Positions 31,111-44,500 of a stretch of 64,000 nucleotides of DNA are shown here, piece by piece. This stretch comes from Saccharina japonica (lineage: Eukaryota > Sar > Phaeophyceae > Laminariales > Laminariaceae). A program made the position numbers and the translations under genes. The stretch lies in the NCBI GenBank assembly GCA_008828725.1, contig MEHQ01004509.1, forward strand, positions 310,001-374,000, read 5' to 3'. Position 1 is the stretch's first letter, and each line of letters begins with the position of its first letter. The notes beneath the pieces were generated by a model that was not told the DNA's origin, searched no databases, and worked only from the letters and a program-made list of their open reading frames with translations.

Positions 31111-33277
31111 AAGTTGTCGTGTACACGGCCAACGCTTTCCTAAAGGCGACGTCGCTCAACCCATACCTCCTGTCGGCGGGCAAGGCCTCGGATCGAAAGC
31201 CCATGACCAACTACGTAGATAAACTGCGGGCCGCTCCGCCCCGTGCTCGTTAAGGACCTTCGAAGGGCTCACGATCCAGCCCGGGAAACGGCCTTTTGGC
31301 CGACTCCGGACCAGGGGCTGACATTCCGGAAAACAACGGAAAAGACAGCGCGGCGACAGTCGAGAAAGCGGTACGGACCGCCGTCGTGTGGTTGGTGGCT
31401 CTGGTGGCGGTGGCTCCGGAGCTGGTGGCACTGGTGGTAGCCGCCCTCACCATCGTCGTGGGGCTGATGGCGGTGGATGAAGCGGAGGAGGCGCGTCTGG
31501 GGCTTGTGGTGGCACGGGACATAGTCAGAGCGGCCTTGCTAAACACAACGGGGGGAGTCGTGGCCGGAAATCCGGAGTACGTCGGGACCGCGCCAGGGGC
31601 CGCCAAAACGGAGACGTATCATCGTCCTTCTCGAGCTCGTCTGAGAGCTCCTGCACGGACTACGGTGGTGTTTTGTGTGGTGGCCAACCCCAGGCAAGTG
31701 GCTCCTACCTTGGTGGATGTTGCATCATCCGCCGCATAGATGAGTAAGCTCTCCGTGACGGAGGACCACGCTAAATTGGTATCATTTAACTTCACCCACG
31801 CTCGTGTCGCCGCGATCGACGCCACTGATACCGCTGCTAAGGCCAAGCATGCCGCCTCTGTTTACTGAGTGTACATCCATTTAGGCAGCGAAGACTTGAC
31901 TCGTATTTCCGCTCGGCCATATCCTGCATTTGTCAGTAAAACAGATGGCGCACAATAACTCTTTCGCTCGACTACGTTAGCGACGACAGACATCCTTATG
32001 CAATGCGACGACCTTTGCACGGATGGCTTGCTTGAGACTGACTTGGTACCCGGTTGGCAAATCCCTCTCGAAAGCGCGTTCTCACGCGCGGTTGTACCTG
32101 GCAAGCCCATCACTGCCAAAACCACCAATTTGATCGACGAATGCTTTAAACATGTGTCTCTTGCTCTTAAGGCGGGAGCAACGGGGCCTGATGCCTTCAA
32201 ATTTATCTTACGCCTTTTCACATCACTCTACAACAGCGCCGACAAGGGGCAAGGCTTCAACTAAGTTGCATACCTTTGGATTGTGCACTGGCACCCCCTT
32301 TTTCGATTATAGTCGGGAGTTTCGAGTGTTCGTGTCGACAGTACCGGGGAGCGAGCGCGCCCTGGATCCAGGGGTAGACGTGGTGTTGGAGGTCGTTCGG
32401 ATGGCGGTGAACGAGCAGTTTGTTCCCCACGTTGATGCCTACGTTGTACCTTTGTACAATGGCAACGGATGCGAGGCCGTACGCCTCGTTGAATGAACAT
32501 GCGGAAGGCGTTTGCTGACTTGGCTCATAATAAGAGACCTGCTATTAACGACGAAATTATGTCCATCTGCCTGTTTCTTCGACGGGTACGCAGTCTTCCA
32601 CCCCTTTGGGGCCCCGACCCGCCAGTTATGGTCGCGGTCAGGGCCGAGTGCCACCCCAGTCGCCTTCATGGCAAACGGGGGCGAGCCATGATCCGATTGT
32701 TTCGTCTGTAGATGGCCCCTCTTATCCTTGGTTGGATAATTCCTACAGCTGCTGTCCTTTGGCAGAATATCACTACGCATAATTCTTCGCTGTTTGTTCG
32801 TCTTTCAATACCGAGGACCCTCGTCTCTGGACCAACCTTATCTCACCCCCCGCTCGCGCCCACGCATGCCGTGATAACCGTGGGCACTGCCTGAACTGTT
32901 ATGAGGACACACACTCCTTCAAAAACCGTCGTCATCCGTTTTTTAATGAGAGAAAACTTCTGAATCCTGACCTTTGTGGCCTTGGTGACGATGGCGCTTT
33001 CCGACGATGGCAAGCACGCATGTGCAGTTTCCGCCGCGGTGGTACACGCCCCCGCTCCACCTCCTACAAGCACAATCGCCGCCACCGCTCAGGCCAGGCA
33101 AACAATCACAGTACATCCTATGATATCCAACACACGTCTGGCTTCCACGGAGGTATCCCGCCCTCGCCTGCCTCCTCTGCCCCCGGCACCACTCCGGGTG
33201 TGCGTTACGGACGTGCCCACAACTCGAGCGGGAACCCAAACGCACGTGAGTCAGGCACCTTCCGCTCTGGCAAATGA
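31111..33277 (+). pseudogene. Retroelement gag-like region with damaged zinc knuckle
   Basis: Discontinuous frames carry FNFTHARVAAIDATDTAAKA (about 31,786), a segment with LIDECFKHVSLALKAGATGP (about 32,130), then EDPRLWTNL and CLNCYEDTHSFKNR at 32,888-32,929. The last fits C-x2-C-x4-H-x4-C, except that the final Cys is Arg. It is followed by NPDLCGLGDDG, FRRWQARM and an Arg/Ser/Gly-rich end with a stop at about 33,277. A zinc knuckle followed by a basic tail is usual at the C terminus of Gag. No protease, RT or integrase follows. Several stops and shifts show it is dead. Confidence 0.55.
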
Positions 33278-35137
33278 CGGGTCGAGGGTCGACGGCGGTA
33301 CAGCTTAGCCCGCCCGTCCATCGTCAGCAATACCGGGGAAACCATTGTTTCACAAGACGCTCGTGTACCCCAGGCCCGTCCAACCAGTAAGACAGGTAGT
33401 GTTACCTCGATAAAGAGCCCACGGCCTCTCGAGCCACCTGCTAATATTCACACAGTGGCGAACCAGCGACGGGAGCACATGCTTTAAACGTGGTTTCCTT
33501 CGACCAGGGTACATGTTCGACAAATAGAACCCACGCTTCGAGCGCCGTTCTCTAAATAAGAGACCGGTGGTGGTCGCAGTTTTTTCAGCACTACTTTTGT
33601 ATTGGCTTATTACTGCAGGTCGGGGAGAAAGTTTCAAACCCGATGTGAAAAAAAAACGCAACCGAAGGACCTTTACCGGCAGGAAACGTGAGGCGAGCTC
33701 CGAGTGTCCTTGCTTCGTGAGACCATACGAAGGTTACTATTTTGTTATGATGGAAGTGTTTTGCGTTGCTTTACAGTGAAGACAGTAAAACACAAAAACT
33801 CGACTATTTGTTTTTCGCCAAGATACTAACATATATGTCCAAATCGGGCTTATATTTGCGACCGGACTGAATCCATTGTTTAGGCCGATAGGGGCGTCAA
33901 ATGATGTATACTATTTTAAGACGTTCCTTGACTTTGACACAAGAGGCGCACGGAATGGAGGTGATGGAAATTGAATGTATGTGGTGTCGTAAAATAACAC
34001 CGCTCTGGCCGAAAACATACGAACCGTAATTGTTTACAACAATATGCCAACGTTCTTTATAGTTACGTCCATATCAGCATATTCGATGCTATAAGTAGTT
34101 CTTGCAAACTAAATATATAGACGTATCATACGTAAGAAAAATGTTTTAACTGGGGGTATTTGCGTTGGAAAATAATATCAGTCTGGGCGGGAATATGCGA
34201 TGATTTGGATGGTCACACGTAACAGTCAAAGGCCCTTTCATGTTCGTCCAGACTTGTATCATCCCCACAACGAAGTGATAAACTCTGTATATCGGGCAAG
34301 CGAAGGAATACACGCACATAACAAATCTAGACGTACTGTAATTATGCCACTAACTGTAGAACGTGCCCTTTCCTTGAATATTCAAGCTGGTCATACCGAC
34401 AACCATGAAAGGCTGGTGTGCTTTTGGATAATATCAACGAGATTGTCGGAAGCCATCGCTTCCGTTGCGTGTGCACCACTTGTTTCGGGAGAAAACGACA
34501 CGAAAACTCAGCCCAGCGTGTGATATCTCGCTTGTCGTGCGGGGACAGGCAGCTCAAAGTCAACACGATACGTAAGCTCGACGAAGATCTTGACGGATTT
34601 GCGACGAAATGATGCCCCGGCTAGGGCAGGGCAGGAATTCGATGTAACGGGGGAGTATCTGGAAAACCCATACATATAAACGCCTCGGTACGTAAATACA
34701 TATGAACATGAATGGGATCCATCTGCAGGAAATGGAACTTAAAGTGATGCGGTGTGCTGAATCGCCTCGCTGTGGGGCCATCCTGCGGGGTTAATGAAGA
34801 CTGGGATCAAATAGCGGATTGTACAGCGTGATATGCGAAGGATTTCGATACCGTTTCGTTCTTCCAATTAATTTGGCACTGAACGAGACGGTACGCTGGT
34901 GGCGAAGGCGCCAATCGGTGCTGAAAAAAACACAATAGCACAGATATATGCATACCGCGCACGAGGTTGAGTTGCAGACCACAGGCCGACATCCCTGATG
35001 CAAGCAACAACCACCATGAGCAGCAGGAGCGTCGGGGTTTTCTCACCGAAAAACGTGAAACAAAAAGAGTAAGATCAGAAAGAGACAAACTGTAATTATT
35101 ACAGCTGCTGCCGCAACAACAAGGCAAAGGAGCAAGC
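33278..35137. other. No recognisable gene
   Basis: Only short frames are present (for example 34,200-34,523 plus). A fragment at 34,985-35,060 matches the tandem units at 36.07 and 36.35 kb (GATGCAAGCAACAACCACCA). I see nothing else. Confidence 0.45.
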
Positions 35138-35668
35138 GAGAAGGAGGGGGGTGTACTTCGTTTTCATGCATGGCCGTAGTCGTATGACCATAAATCCTCG
35201 CATCCCTACATTGCCGGGGCGGAGCATGTCGGGCTTTCACCGACCAGGCAGACATTGCTAGCACCAAGCGCGAGGCGCCTTGAGGTGTTGAGCGCGTCGC
35301 ATGAAGGGTGAGCTCCACCCTACTAAGAACCGCTTGTGCGGCGGACTTGCATATGGATGACAGGGTCAATGAGTTGATTTAATTTCTAGTGTGGTCACTG
35401 CTTGAGACAGCAATGGGAGCACTATGTAACTGCCTCTTGGGTGCCTTACCACAAACACACTGCGTGATACGATCATTCCCCTCGTGCAGAGCAAAGGTTC
35501 TCCACCCCGCACAAATGGTCTCACTCAGCCGCCAGCCTTGGTGACCGCCAAAACGAAACAAAAACGGCACCCTGGTGGTCTAGCTCACGCAGTGAGAGGC
35601 GTGTTTTACAGCGTTGTCGCCAACCGACGCCAACCCAACCTATAAATATATGACATATTTATAGGGGG
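35138..35668 (-). repeat. 0.5-kb dispersed repeat, copy 2 (inverted)
   Basis: This is the reverse-complement match to 28,783-29,320 over the whole unit. It shares GAAGTACACCCCCC, CGACATGCTCCGCCC with one or two changes, and GGTTGGGTTGGCGTCGGTTG. The two copies bracket the gag-like region. Confidence 0.85.
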
Positions 35669-35939
35669 CGTGGAAACAAATAATGGGGGGAGAGTGGATG
35701 GAGGGCGAGAAGGGGGATGCAGGGTGGCGAGAGAGCGGGCGAGGGAAGAAGGTAAAGATAGGGATATCTCAAACGTTTCTTGCTTGTTTCCCCGGCTGCG
35801 TAGACATGCCGCGCCCAAAGCATTCCAGGTGGGTGGAATATGTAGACTAAACACACATCGATCGTTCGAGGTACTGCAAAGCGAGAAACTGGAAAAAATA
35901 AATAACCACCCACCGTGCAACGATTTCCCCCGATTAACG

Positions 35940-36600
35940 CGCCACCTATCCACCATGCCACGCCTGAGGTCCAGTCTATCTCTCCGAGGCGTTTTCCCGC
36001 CGTGTAATGACGTCGCTATCTCAACTGTCTCGTAGTAGGCCTTATTTGCGTCCTCCTATTGATAAAAGAGCAGCCACCATCTCTGGTGCAAGAAGCAACC
36101 ACCACGAGCAGCCGGAGCTGGGTGTTTCCCACCGAAATGCGTGGGGGGATTGGAGAAGATAGGTGCTGCGTGTCCGATCTGGAAACTTAACACAAGCAGC
36201 TCCTTACGGGGCGGGCTTTGGCGCAGGCCGGGCGGCTCCGTGAGGGCTATCGGTGGTCGGTGTTGCAGAGGGGGCGCCATAGTAGTGACGTAGCTATATC
36301 CACTCTCTTGCATTGTGCCTGGTTGGGTATGTTCATCCTACTGATAGAAGAGCAACCACTATCCCTGATGCACGCAGCAACCACCATGAGTAGAAGGCGC
36401 TTCGGTTTTTTTTTATCGAAACACGTGAACAAAGAAGAAGAGATAATAGGGTCTGCCCGTCAAATCTGAGAGCTTCATACAGACAGCTCCTCAAGAGGCG
36501 GGGTTTAAACGCAGGGCGAGCGACTCCGTGAGGTCTATCGGTGATCCGTATCGCAGAGACGGTAACTGCCCGCCATCGTAAGCTCAAGAAAGTTACGATT
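35940..36600 (+). repeat. Tandem duplication, ~285-bp units
   Basis: Two diverged copies carry GAGCA[GA]CCAC[CT]ATC, AGCAACCACCA[CT]GAG, CAGCTCCT, and GGCTCCGTGAGGGCTATCGG or its variant. They start near 36,060 and 36,345. A partial third copy lies at 34,985-35,060. Confidence 0.7.
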
Positions 36601-36649
36601 TTCCGAGAGTCACGCCTGACCCCTACGAAGAGTGTGACGGACGGATTTT

Positions 36650-37085
36650 TTTTGGTATTGCTTCTAAACGACCCCAGTGTATCCACTGGGAAATAAAAAC
36701 TACTGATCGTGTGGTTGTGAATGCCGTGACCTCTGGACTACCATTCCACTCACATATAGAAAAACCCTTGGTATCGCTTCTCGAAGGACGTTTCGCTTGT
36801 CTATCCCCTCGCAGGAGCCTGCTTATCTGAAATGTATCTCCGAACACGAGGTACGAGTACAGCAGCAGCAGTACACAGCCACTACATGTGATTACTGTCG
36901 GTGTACTTGGTGATAATTGTTATGGATGGCAGTTGTGAATGCCGGGGCCTATGAACTACTCTGCCTATTAATATATAGGAAAACCCTGCGTTACGCTTCA
37001 ACGCCTCTCGAAAGACATTCCACCTGTGCACTCCCTCGCCGGAGTCTGTTTACTATCCGCCGGGCTTTACTTCACCCACGGGACA
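36650..37085 (+). repeat. Tandem duplication, ~230-bp units
   Basis: GTTGTGAATGCCG, ATATAGAAAAACCCT or ATATAGGAAAACCCT, and CCCTCGC[AC]GGAG recur at 36,713-36,835 and 36,935-37,060. This indicates a diverged local duplication. Confidence 0.6.
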
Positions 37086-38540
37086 TTGTGTCTGCCGTGG
37101 GTTGGCATTTTGTGAAAGATAGAAAGGATGCGAGGTCACGCTCTCCCTCACTCCTGTCTGTCCTCGCTGTCGAAACGTCGCGCACCGTTCGTCCCATGTT
37201 GATGCCGTGTTCACATGATAACCTTGGGTTAGGAGGTAACCGCCAAGGACATGGTGCCCGAAACACTCCCACATCGATAGCGCAACGTCCTCTTTGTACT
37301 GCCGTCAATGATTGTAGGGTAATCTCGTTATACGTCTACTGTACCCACAAATCTGTTTGTTAGCTCTTGGGGGGTTATCAAACCTGTCCAATGCATGGAA
37401 TAAATCAAAATCGCTCTACGAGTACTCGACGTCAGGCGCCTTTCCTCCTCAAGAACGTCCACCTCCAGCCAACCGTCTCTGGAGTTGCCACAGAGCTGCC
37501 ACTCCAAAACAATGTCGGTGGTGCACTCTGGCAGGTATGGCGTAGTGGCGTTTTATCAGGAGTATTGAATCGGACTATCTCCGCCTCTTCCAATGCCATT
37601 CTGTCCCATGCCCTAGCCCATTCATCCAACCTGATGCCGTGATAGGGATGTAAAACCCGTGCTGCTGCACTATTGGTTTTGCAGAGTGCACACAAACAAA
37701 GAAGCATAAAACAACGCACACATTCACCTGGCATGCTGTAGTTGCACGACCACTCCACGAGTCCAACTGCACAACAGCAACAGTGCACGCACCGCTGCTC
37801 TGGCTCGCGGGCTGCATCCTACCAGCATGAACTACTGCTTTACATCTACTCGACCATGTGCCAGTACACGGAGCTTGCTGCATCGTATTGCTTGTTGGCC
37901 ACCTAGCTTCACGAGCCATCTAACTGCGTTGCTGTTACCATAGGTGCCATGCCCATGGCCCAGCGAGCACACACCAACCACACCGGTCGTGCATCACCAC
38001 TAATATGCCCCCTGTCTTGCTGTAGCCGAAGCTGCCGCCGCAGCAGCAATGCAAGTACCTTTGTCCCCACACAACAGACAATTCGGGACCTTTGAGGTGG
38101 TCAAGGACACGAAGAGGAATGGTGCACGAACCTGTTTGCCCATGCATACCGTACACCAGAATTAAGGGTAGTCCGAGCCATCTCTGGTTCGATCGGTGAA
38201 ATGCGACAACACCCGCCCAATCCGAACGTTCCGCTTTGTTGTTTGGGCCGTTTGGAACCCCAGTCTTCCCCGCACGTTGCACGGCAAAGCTACAAACAAT
38301 GAAGTCCGCGAAACGCTGCAGAGCGTTCTCAACTGCCTTTTAGGTATTCGCACCTCTTGAGCGCCAGTTTGTTTGCGACGGAAGACGGCGACCGATACAG
38401 CGCCCGCGAGGAACAAAAACTCCCCCGATGTGGGATATAAAATACACCAACCATGACCACCCCCCCCTTATTGTGCGGCCTTGGAGAGTGCCATCCTGGC
38501 GCCCTCTCCGCTATTGTGCGTCGAAAATGAAGGTCTACGT
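37086..38540. other. Downstream flank of the transporter gene, no recognised gene
   Basis: Minus-strand frames at 37,432-37,788 and 37,935-38,282 (for example VYGMHGQTGSCTIPL) are open but resemble no family I know and have no splice-consistent extension. This region would contain the 3' untranslated end of the transporter transcript. Confidence 0.35.
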
Positions 38541-41500
38541 TCAAGCGCCCATACCGATTCCTCTGTCTTCTTCGGGAACTTCTTTGGCCAGCACTGCAAG
38601 CACGGCAGCAGCACCCTTCGGCTCCTGTTCGATGGGGGAAATGACGATGTTCCAGCTTACCACCGTGATGATGACCGTGCCGAGGGCCAAGAGGCAGAAA
38701 ATGAGGTGTTGGTCGAACGGAAAAGGGTGGCGGTGTTGGATGGACCAAGCGAAGATGGTTGAAGCAGCGGTGGGGCCGGTTGCTCTCGCCAGCGAGCCCA
38801 GCATCATCGATAGCCCATTGACTGTGCCACGTTTGGAGGGGTCTACCGCGTTGTTGATCGCCAGAGCAAAGTTAATCACCACCTTTTGTTGCGAGGAGAT
38901 GACGGACCGGAAGGGCAAATGAGAGGAAGGAGGGGAAGAGAGGGTGCCGGGTCAGGAGTGCCTTGTTCTCGGCACGGGTGGTGCGATGTCGAATACAAGC
39001 TACCAGGCACGCTGTACCCACATCTGGGAGTACCCGAGTGTGAGAGAGACAAATAAAGAGAAACAGCACCCGTATGATACTATTCCTGACGATAGAGGCC
39101 CCCTCCTTGTACTCACGCGGCAGATGCCCTCACCGACCACAATCCGAACAAGCTTGGAAGTGCAAAGCGAAGACTCGGTAGCCTCCTACCAACCGTAGAG
39201 TTGTCGCGATGGTCAAAACGGCCGACACTGCCCAGATATTTACACAGGGATGCATGCTACGGTAGGGGTAAACGTAAAGCACCCAGTGTCGTTTTAGGCT
39301 CCGTACATCATCAACATAAACTGATTTTGAGGCAAGCAAAAATATGTCCCAAGGCGTAGACACATCACGACAGACAACGTAAAATAATTTTTGTATTTCC
39401 GCGATATAGGGTTCGAGAGTCGGTCCAGTCGCCCCGGTAGACTAGTGGTCAGCTTCAAATGCTACTAGCATTGGTACCCGAGTTCAAATCCTACTGTGGT
39501 GAGGCTTTGACTTTATCTGTGAAAATAAAAAGGAACCAACTACTGAGAGCGCCTTCGTAGGGTGGGTTTGCAAAGTTCGACGCGAGTCGACGAGGGGAAA
39601 AAATGCTGAAACCTTCTCGGGATACAAATGTAAGGCACGTACCGTAGAGGGGAAGGGGGAGAAGAGCCTACTTAGTGGCCGCGGATCTGAGTTGCGACTG
39701 AGAGGTAGAGAGAAAAGAAGGGCCAAATCCTACGTATATCGTGGTACGCGTCACACATCGCACAATAACACCATGATGGGCGTCGACATTAAACTGCATG
39801 CGTGTACCTCAGCTGCAAGAAATTACTCGGCACCTCCAGTAACATTAAGATGGCGGACGTGGTATACTAAACCCGTCAAACACTCGTAACATGCTCGAGA
39901 GATTGGCTGAATGAAGGCAAGCGTGGCACTCACCGCGTTTGTAGCCATGTTGGTCAAGAACAGCAGGACTAACGAGGCAGCCATAAGAACCCCCTTAGAG
40001 TCGGGCAGCCGGGGGAGGAAGGGGTAGGCAAGAAAGACGGGTATCGCGACGCTGCAGGCCCAGCGCTGCGATGTTCTCGCCCCTATCTGCTTGACTATCC
40101 GTGGATAAATCAAGACCTGAAATATCAGCATACCACCGCCACATGCAGAAAGAGCCTATTGCAGTATACAGCGGGTGGGACGAAACCAAACGGGGAGCGA
40201 ACCGATGCAGATGCAAAGAGGGCACAGGACACGTGAAGCCGACTGTAGTATATCCAGAGGTTCAAAGGTAGGAAGGCCCGAGAGCGTGACGATGCTTCTG
40301 GTTATGGAATAGCCTCGAGGATACCACATATGCCAGGCCAAGACGGGGATAAGCCAACCGCCAGCCAACCACCGTATAGCACGAGAGAGAGAGGGAGGTC
40401 GTCAAAAACGAATTTGTCTGGATGGCAACAACGCCTACCTACTGCTGCGACGGGTGGCCAACACACCCTGAACGCTCTTTGTGTTGCACTGCCACTTTGG
40501 GTGGGCGACACCACCGACCATCGGACAAACATGGTTGGTGCCTTCCGAGCCAGAATGAGGGGAGCGTGGGAGAAGCAAATCTTAGTCTCCGTTGCTCACG
40601 ATTAGCGTTATATTTGTACTGTGCGCATGCCAGCGTTTGAAGGCTGCACACTGGGAACCAGACGTGTGTACAACACTGGCGATGCCCTCAAAAACAAAGG
40701 CACCTCGCAAACACGCCCTCAGGAGAAATATTCAGCGAGGTACGCACGAAGTTACACCAGGCAATACGTGCTGAACCAAGTGTACCAGGTGATATGGAAT
40801 AATAAAATGCCGGCGCGAAATGCGGAGGAAAAGGAGTAAATGCGCGGGGGGCTGCTTACCTGAGGTGTGCCGTCAGCTGCCTCACACCTCTCCTACTTTA
40901 CCTATTGGCTGGTTTAATCCAAGCCTCCCACTGCCCGCGCTGCTGATCGCCTACAGAGGGTACGCTTCGTCAAATCCAATGTCAAGAAACAGGAACGGTT
41001 AAGCAAACGAAGGAGCGCGAAATAGCGAGATCGACTCTATAACAGTGTAAAACAGGCACGTTGAGGGGGGCGTTAATTACCTGTCCGATCTGTGTCGTCG
41101 TCCAATCCAAGCCGCCGCTGGCCAAAGTGCTGATCGTCCATAGTGGGTACACCTCCCTGTATCCACTGGCTGTGAGCTGCGGTTTAAGGGCGACGCGCGA
41201 TGGAAGGGGTCCAAGAGAAACGGCGGTGGTGTGGTATTTAGCCCGTGTCCACATTGCATGGTGGCAGACGAAAACATTGCCCGGACAAGAGGTGGGGAAC
41301 ACCTTAATAATAAAAATGGACAACTTCGCGCCGCTAACGTACCTCATCATAATGTCTTGAAGAAAAGTCGCGCATACGAAGAGCACCCACTATTAGAAAA
41401 CATACTAATGAATAAACAATAAATCCAATTTGGCAAAAATAAAATTCAAATCGGCCTTTCATGGGTCAACACACGCACCACCACCAAATATTAGGATTTT

Positions 41501-44500
41501 GGGGTATAATCATTTTGAATTGGACGAAGAAACCAAGAAGATCCCAGGACCTTGTTTTGGGTAAAATTCAAATCAAATTGAGGGGTTCGCCCGACTTGGA
41601 CCGGCACGTCCACGGTGGGCAAACGCCCCCGGTACAACCTAGCACATTTCTTGGTCGCATCGATGACCACGACCGTGGCGACAACGCGTGAACCACAGCC
41701 CGAGGCCACCGGGACAACAGCCGCGCCCACGCCTACAGGCCATAGCACAGCGTACCCCGGCGGTGGCGCCTCAAAATCAATCATGACGGCCGCAATTCCA
41801 ACTTCTCAACCAGCCCCTACTCCGACCCGATCAAAAACCGAGTGATCGACCCACAAACAGCAGGATACGCTCATGACTTCGATAGCACTGTCACCGTCCC
41901 TGATTCGCCCGTGGCGTTTCAGAGATCCCTACACCCACACGAGATACCCTGATAGAACCTGATAGCAATGGCTTTCAAGCCTGGGCCGCCAAGAGCGAGC
42001 ATATGCTGGTGGCGGCGCGCACGCGCCGACGCATGACTTCGCCCTCGTCTACTCTCGTCGGGTTTTTTTCACCTGGGCGTTGTGAGGCGTGCTGCGTTAT
42101 TTCGATTTCAGAAATATTTGAACGAGCAATTCACTATTCCCCATAGGACGCAAACCAGTTTTTCTTTTGCGAAATCGCATCCAAATGGGCTTTATTTTTC
42201 CAACTTGAATGTTTTGCTGTCTTCGTTAATATGGGTCCTTACGGAGGACGATTAAAAAATCTGAACGAATATTGTTAGTAAAAAAAAGAAAATATATACC
42301 ATGGTCATGCTAGTTTTTGGCGTGTACCGTAGGCCCCCTATTCACTATGGTCTCCCGTAATAGATACACGAAGACGACTATCATCAAATACACAATGCAA
42401 TTGCCGTATTTAGCCGACAAAACAAAACGAAATTCTCACCGAAAACACGAAAAACACGAACAGGATGGTGCGGACCCGCTTCTCTTCGAGGAGCCGAAAC
42501 GGCATGAGAAACTCCCGCATGTAGGCACTTTTCCTCGTCTTCCCCTCCTCTAGACTCTCGCCGCTGCCAATTTCGCCCCCCTCGGACCGCGAGCTTCCAT
42601 AAGCCCCGCCATAGACACTGCTGTGTGACTTCCTGCCCTCCAGATCTGGCGCCCGACTTGACCATTGTAAGCGTGGCCCAGCGAGAGGTGTCCGCTCCTC
42701 GGCTCGTGTGTAAGCGCTGCTGCCGTTATGCCCACCGTTGCCGACGGTTTCATATCCAATTATATCCGCCACCCCCGGCGTCCCCCCCGTCCCCTCTCCA
42801 CCGCTGCTGCCGCCGCCGTCGCTGGCGAATTCCGAACGGCTCCGATCCGCTTCCGGGACCTCGGGGTCGTGTCCGTTGTCGATGTTGATTGTTTTGAACC
42901 CTCCCCCACCGTCCATTGCCGCCTTTTGATTACGCATCTCTGCCTCGGACGTCCGAAGGGTCTCGAAGCCACGTCTGCATCCAGACAAGGTGGCCAAGGA
43001 TATATATATATGAAAAACAATAGGCCATACTTGTTGTGTCTCGCAGCATTCTCCGAAATCGCCCGTACTTCGCCGGCACATTATCTTAATTGCCCCATTC
43101 CCGGTAAACGTAGACCAACCGCAGCAGACGTTTCCGACTGTGACTGGCCGTTATGGAAGGTTGGCGATAAAACCTGACTCGACCTGATATATATATATAT
43201 ATATACATATCTTGATTTAGCAATATACTATTTTTGGGACGTTTCGTTTCTAGGCCCACACATCATGTATGACAGTTTTACCTACCGTAAAGGCGGTTGC
43301 AGTTGGGTTTAGTATGGGGCAGGAATAGGGGAGGAGGGATTCGAGTAGGAGCGGAAGCGTGGCGTTACCCCGGCGCACGGGGGTTAATTTCCACCCTCAT
43401 GGTCATCGGCAAAGCGGTACTACACCGGGGCTCTGACGTCCACACATGACATTTAACGGGATGGTCAATGGGCCTAGAGCGAACCATACTCAATCATGTA
43501 CGTACTGTAGTCCCTAGTTTATACCTGTCGCCATGCTTATTGACGTCCAAGGTTTCCTTGAGGAAGAAACAGACCAGGAGCAGGGCTGCCAGGGCCAGAC
43601 TTGCCCCGAGGATATTCGGAAGCAAGTACGGGAACCTGGTTGCCTCGGACGTCGGCAGCCAGCAAAAAGAGACAGGACAAAAGTGGCGTGCACCACAGCT
43701 CCGTTATAATTGGACCCACGGGCAACGCCATACCAGTGTCGATCGCACGCGTTCTCGGTTGATGAAGGGTACTAACCTTAGGTGTGAAATGACATAGCTT
43801 ACTCTGCCTAGTCTACGGTCCAGCACATATACGGAGAGGACACGGAGGCCAGCGGTGAGATTGCGATGACCGAACGTAACAGCCGTTGACGCTGAAAATA
43901 CACGTCCTATGTTGTTCTCGGAATCAGCAAACGTCTTCCACGGAGGCATTTTGTCCGTTGAATGATTTCTCTTGGGCACTGGGAGGCAGTGGGTCGCTCT
44001 GTCGGGGGGCTGATCTCCGTCTGTGCAAACTGGTGCAGTGGTATCGATCGAGGTCAACCTTAAAGCGCGCCGACAGAGCAGAGGGCACACATCCGCAGAC
44101 GAAGTCAAAGGCGCAAGTTCTGCATGGCGACAAAACGGAACCGACCAAGTCGCGCTGGCAACAAATTCTTGCTGCTGTAGAACGTGCCTGGAGACCGATG
44201 TAAGCAAGAACTATCGACAGCATACTACAATTCGATGGGCTATTACCTTCCGAACAGCCCTGACTCCGAAAATTCATCGGGGTAGTGGTTCGCCGGTTCC
44301 GCCAGCAGGCCACCAAGGCCGGAACCAAGGACAAGTCCAATCGACCAGCACCCTTGACGGTACGAAATGCGCATAAACCGGGCGAAGGATTTGCAAAGCG
44401 TGTCGAAACGTTTGCAGACAACAGACATCACATGTATGTGGGGTGTAGTAGGCAACACTTGACACTGCGTTAAAGGCGAGAGCTGGCGTATGAAACGCAC

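Noticed and set aside
28783-35668. LTR retrotransposon with 0.5-kb LTRs
   Set aside because: The two repeats are inverted, not direct, and no pol genes lie between them.
38329-38748. His/Pro-rich frame over the transporter's last exon
   Set aside because: It is a shadow of exon 9 in another frame.
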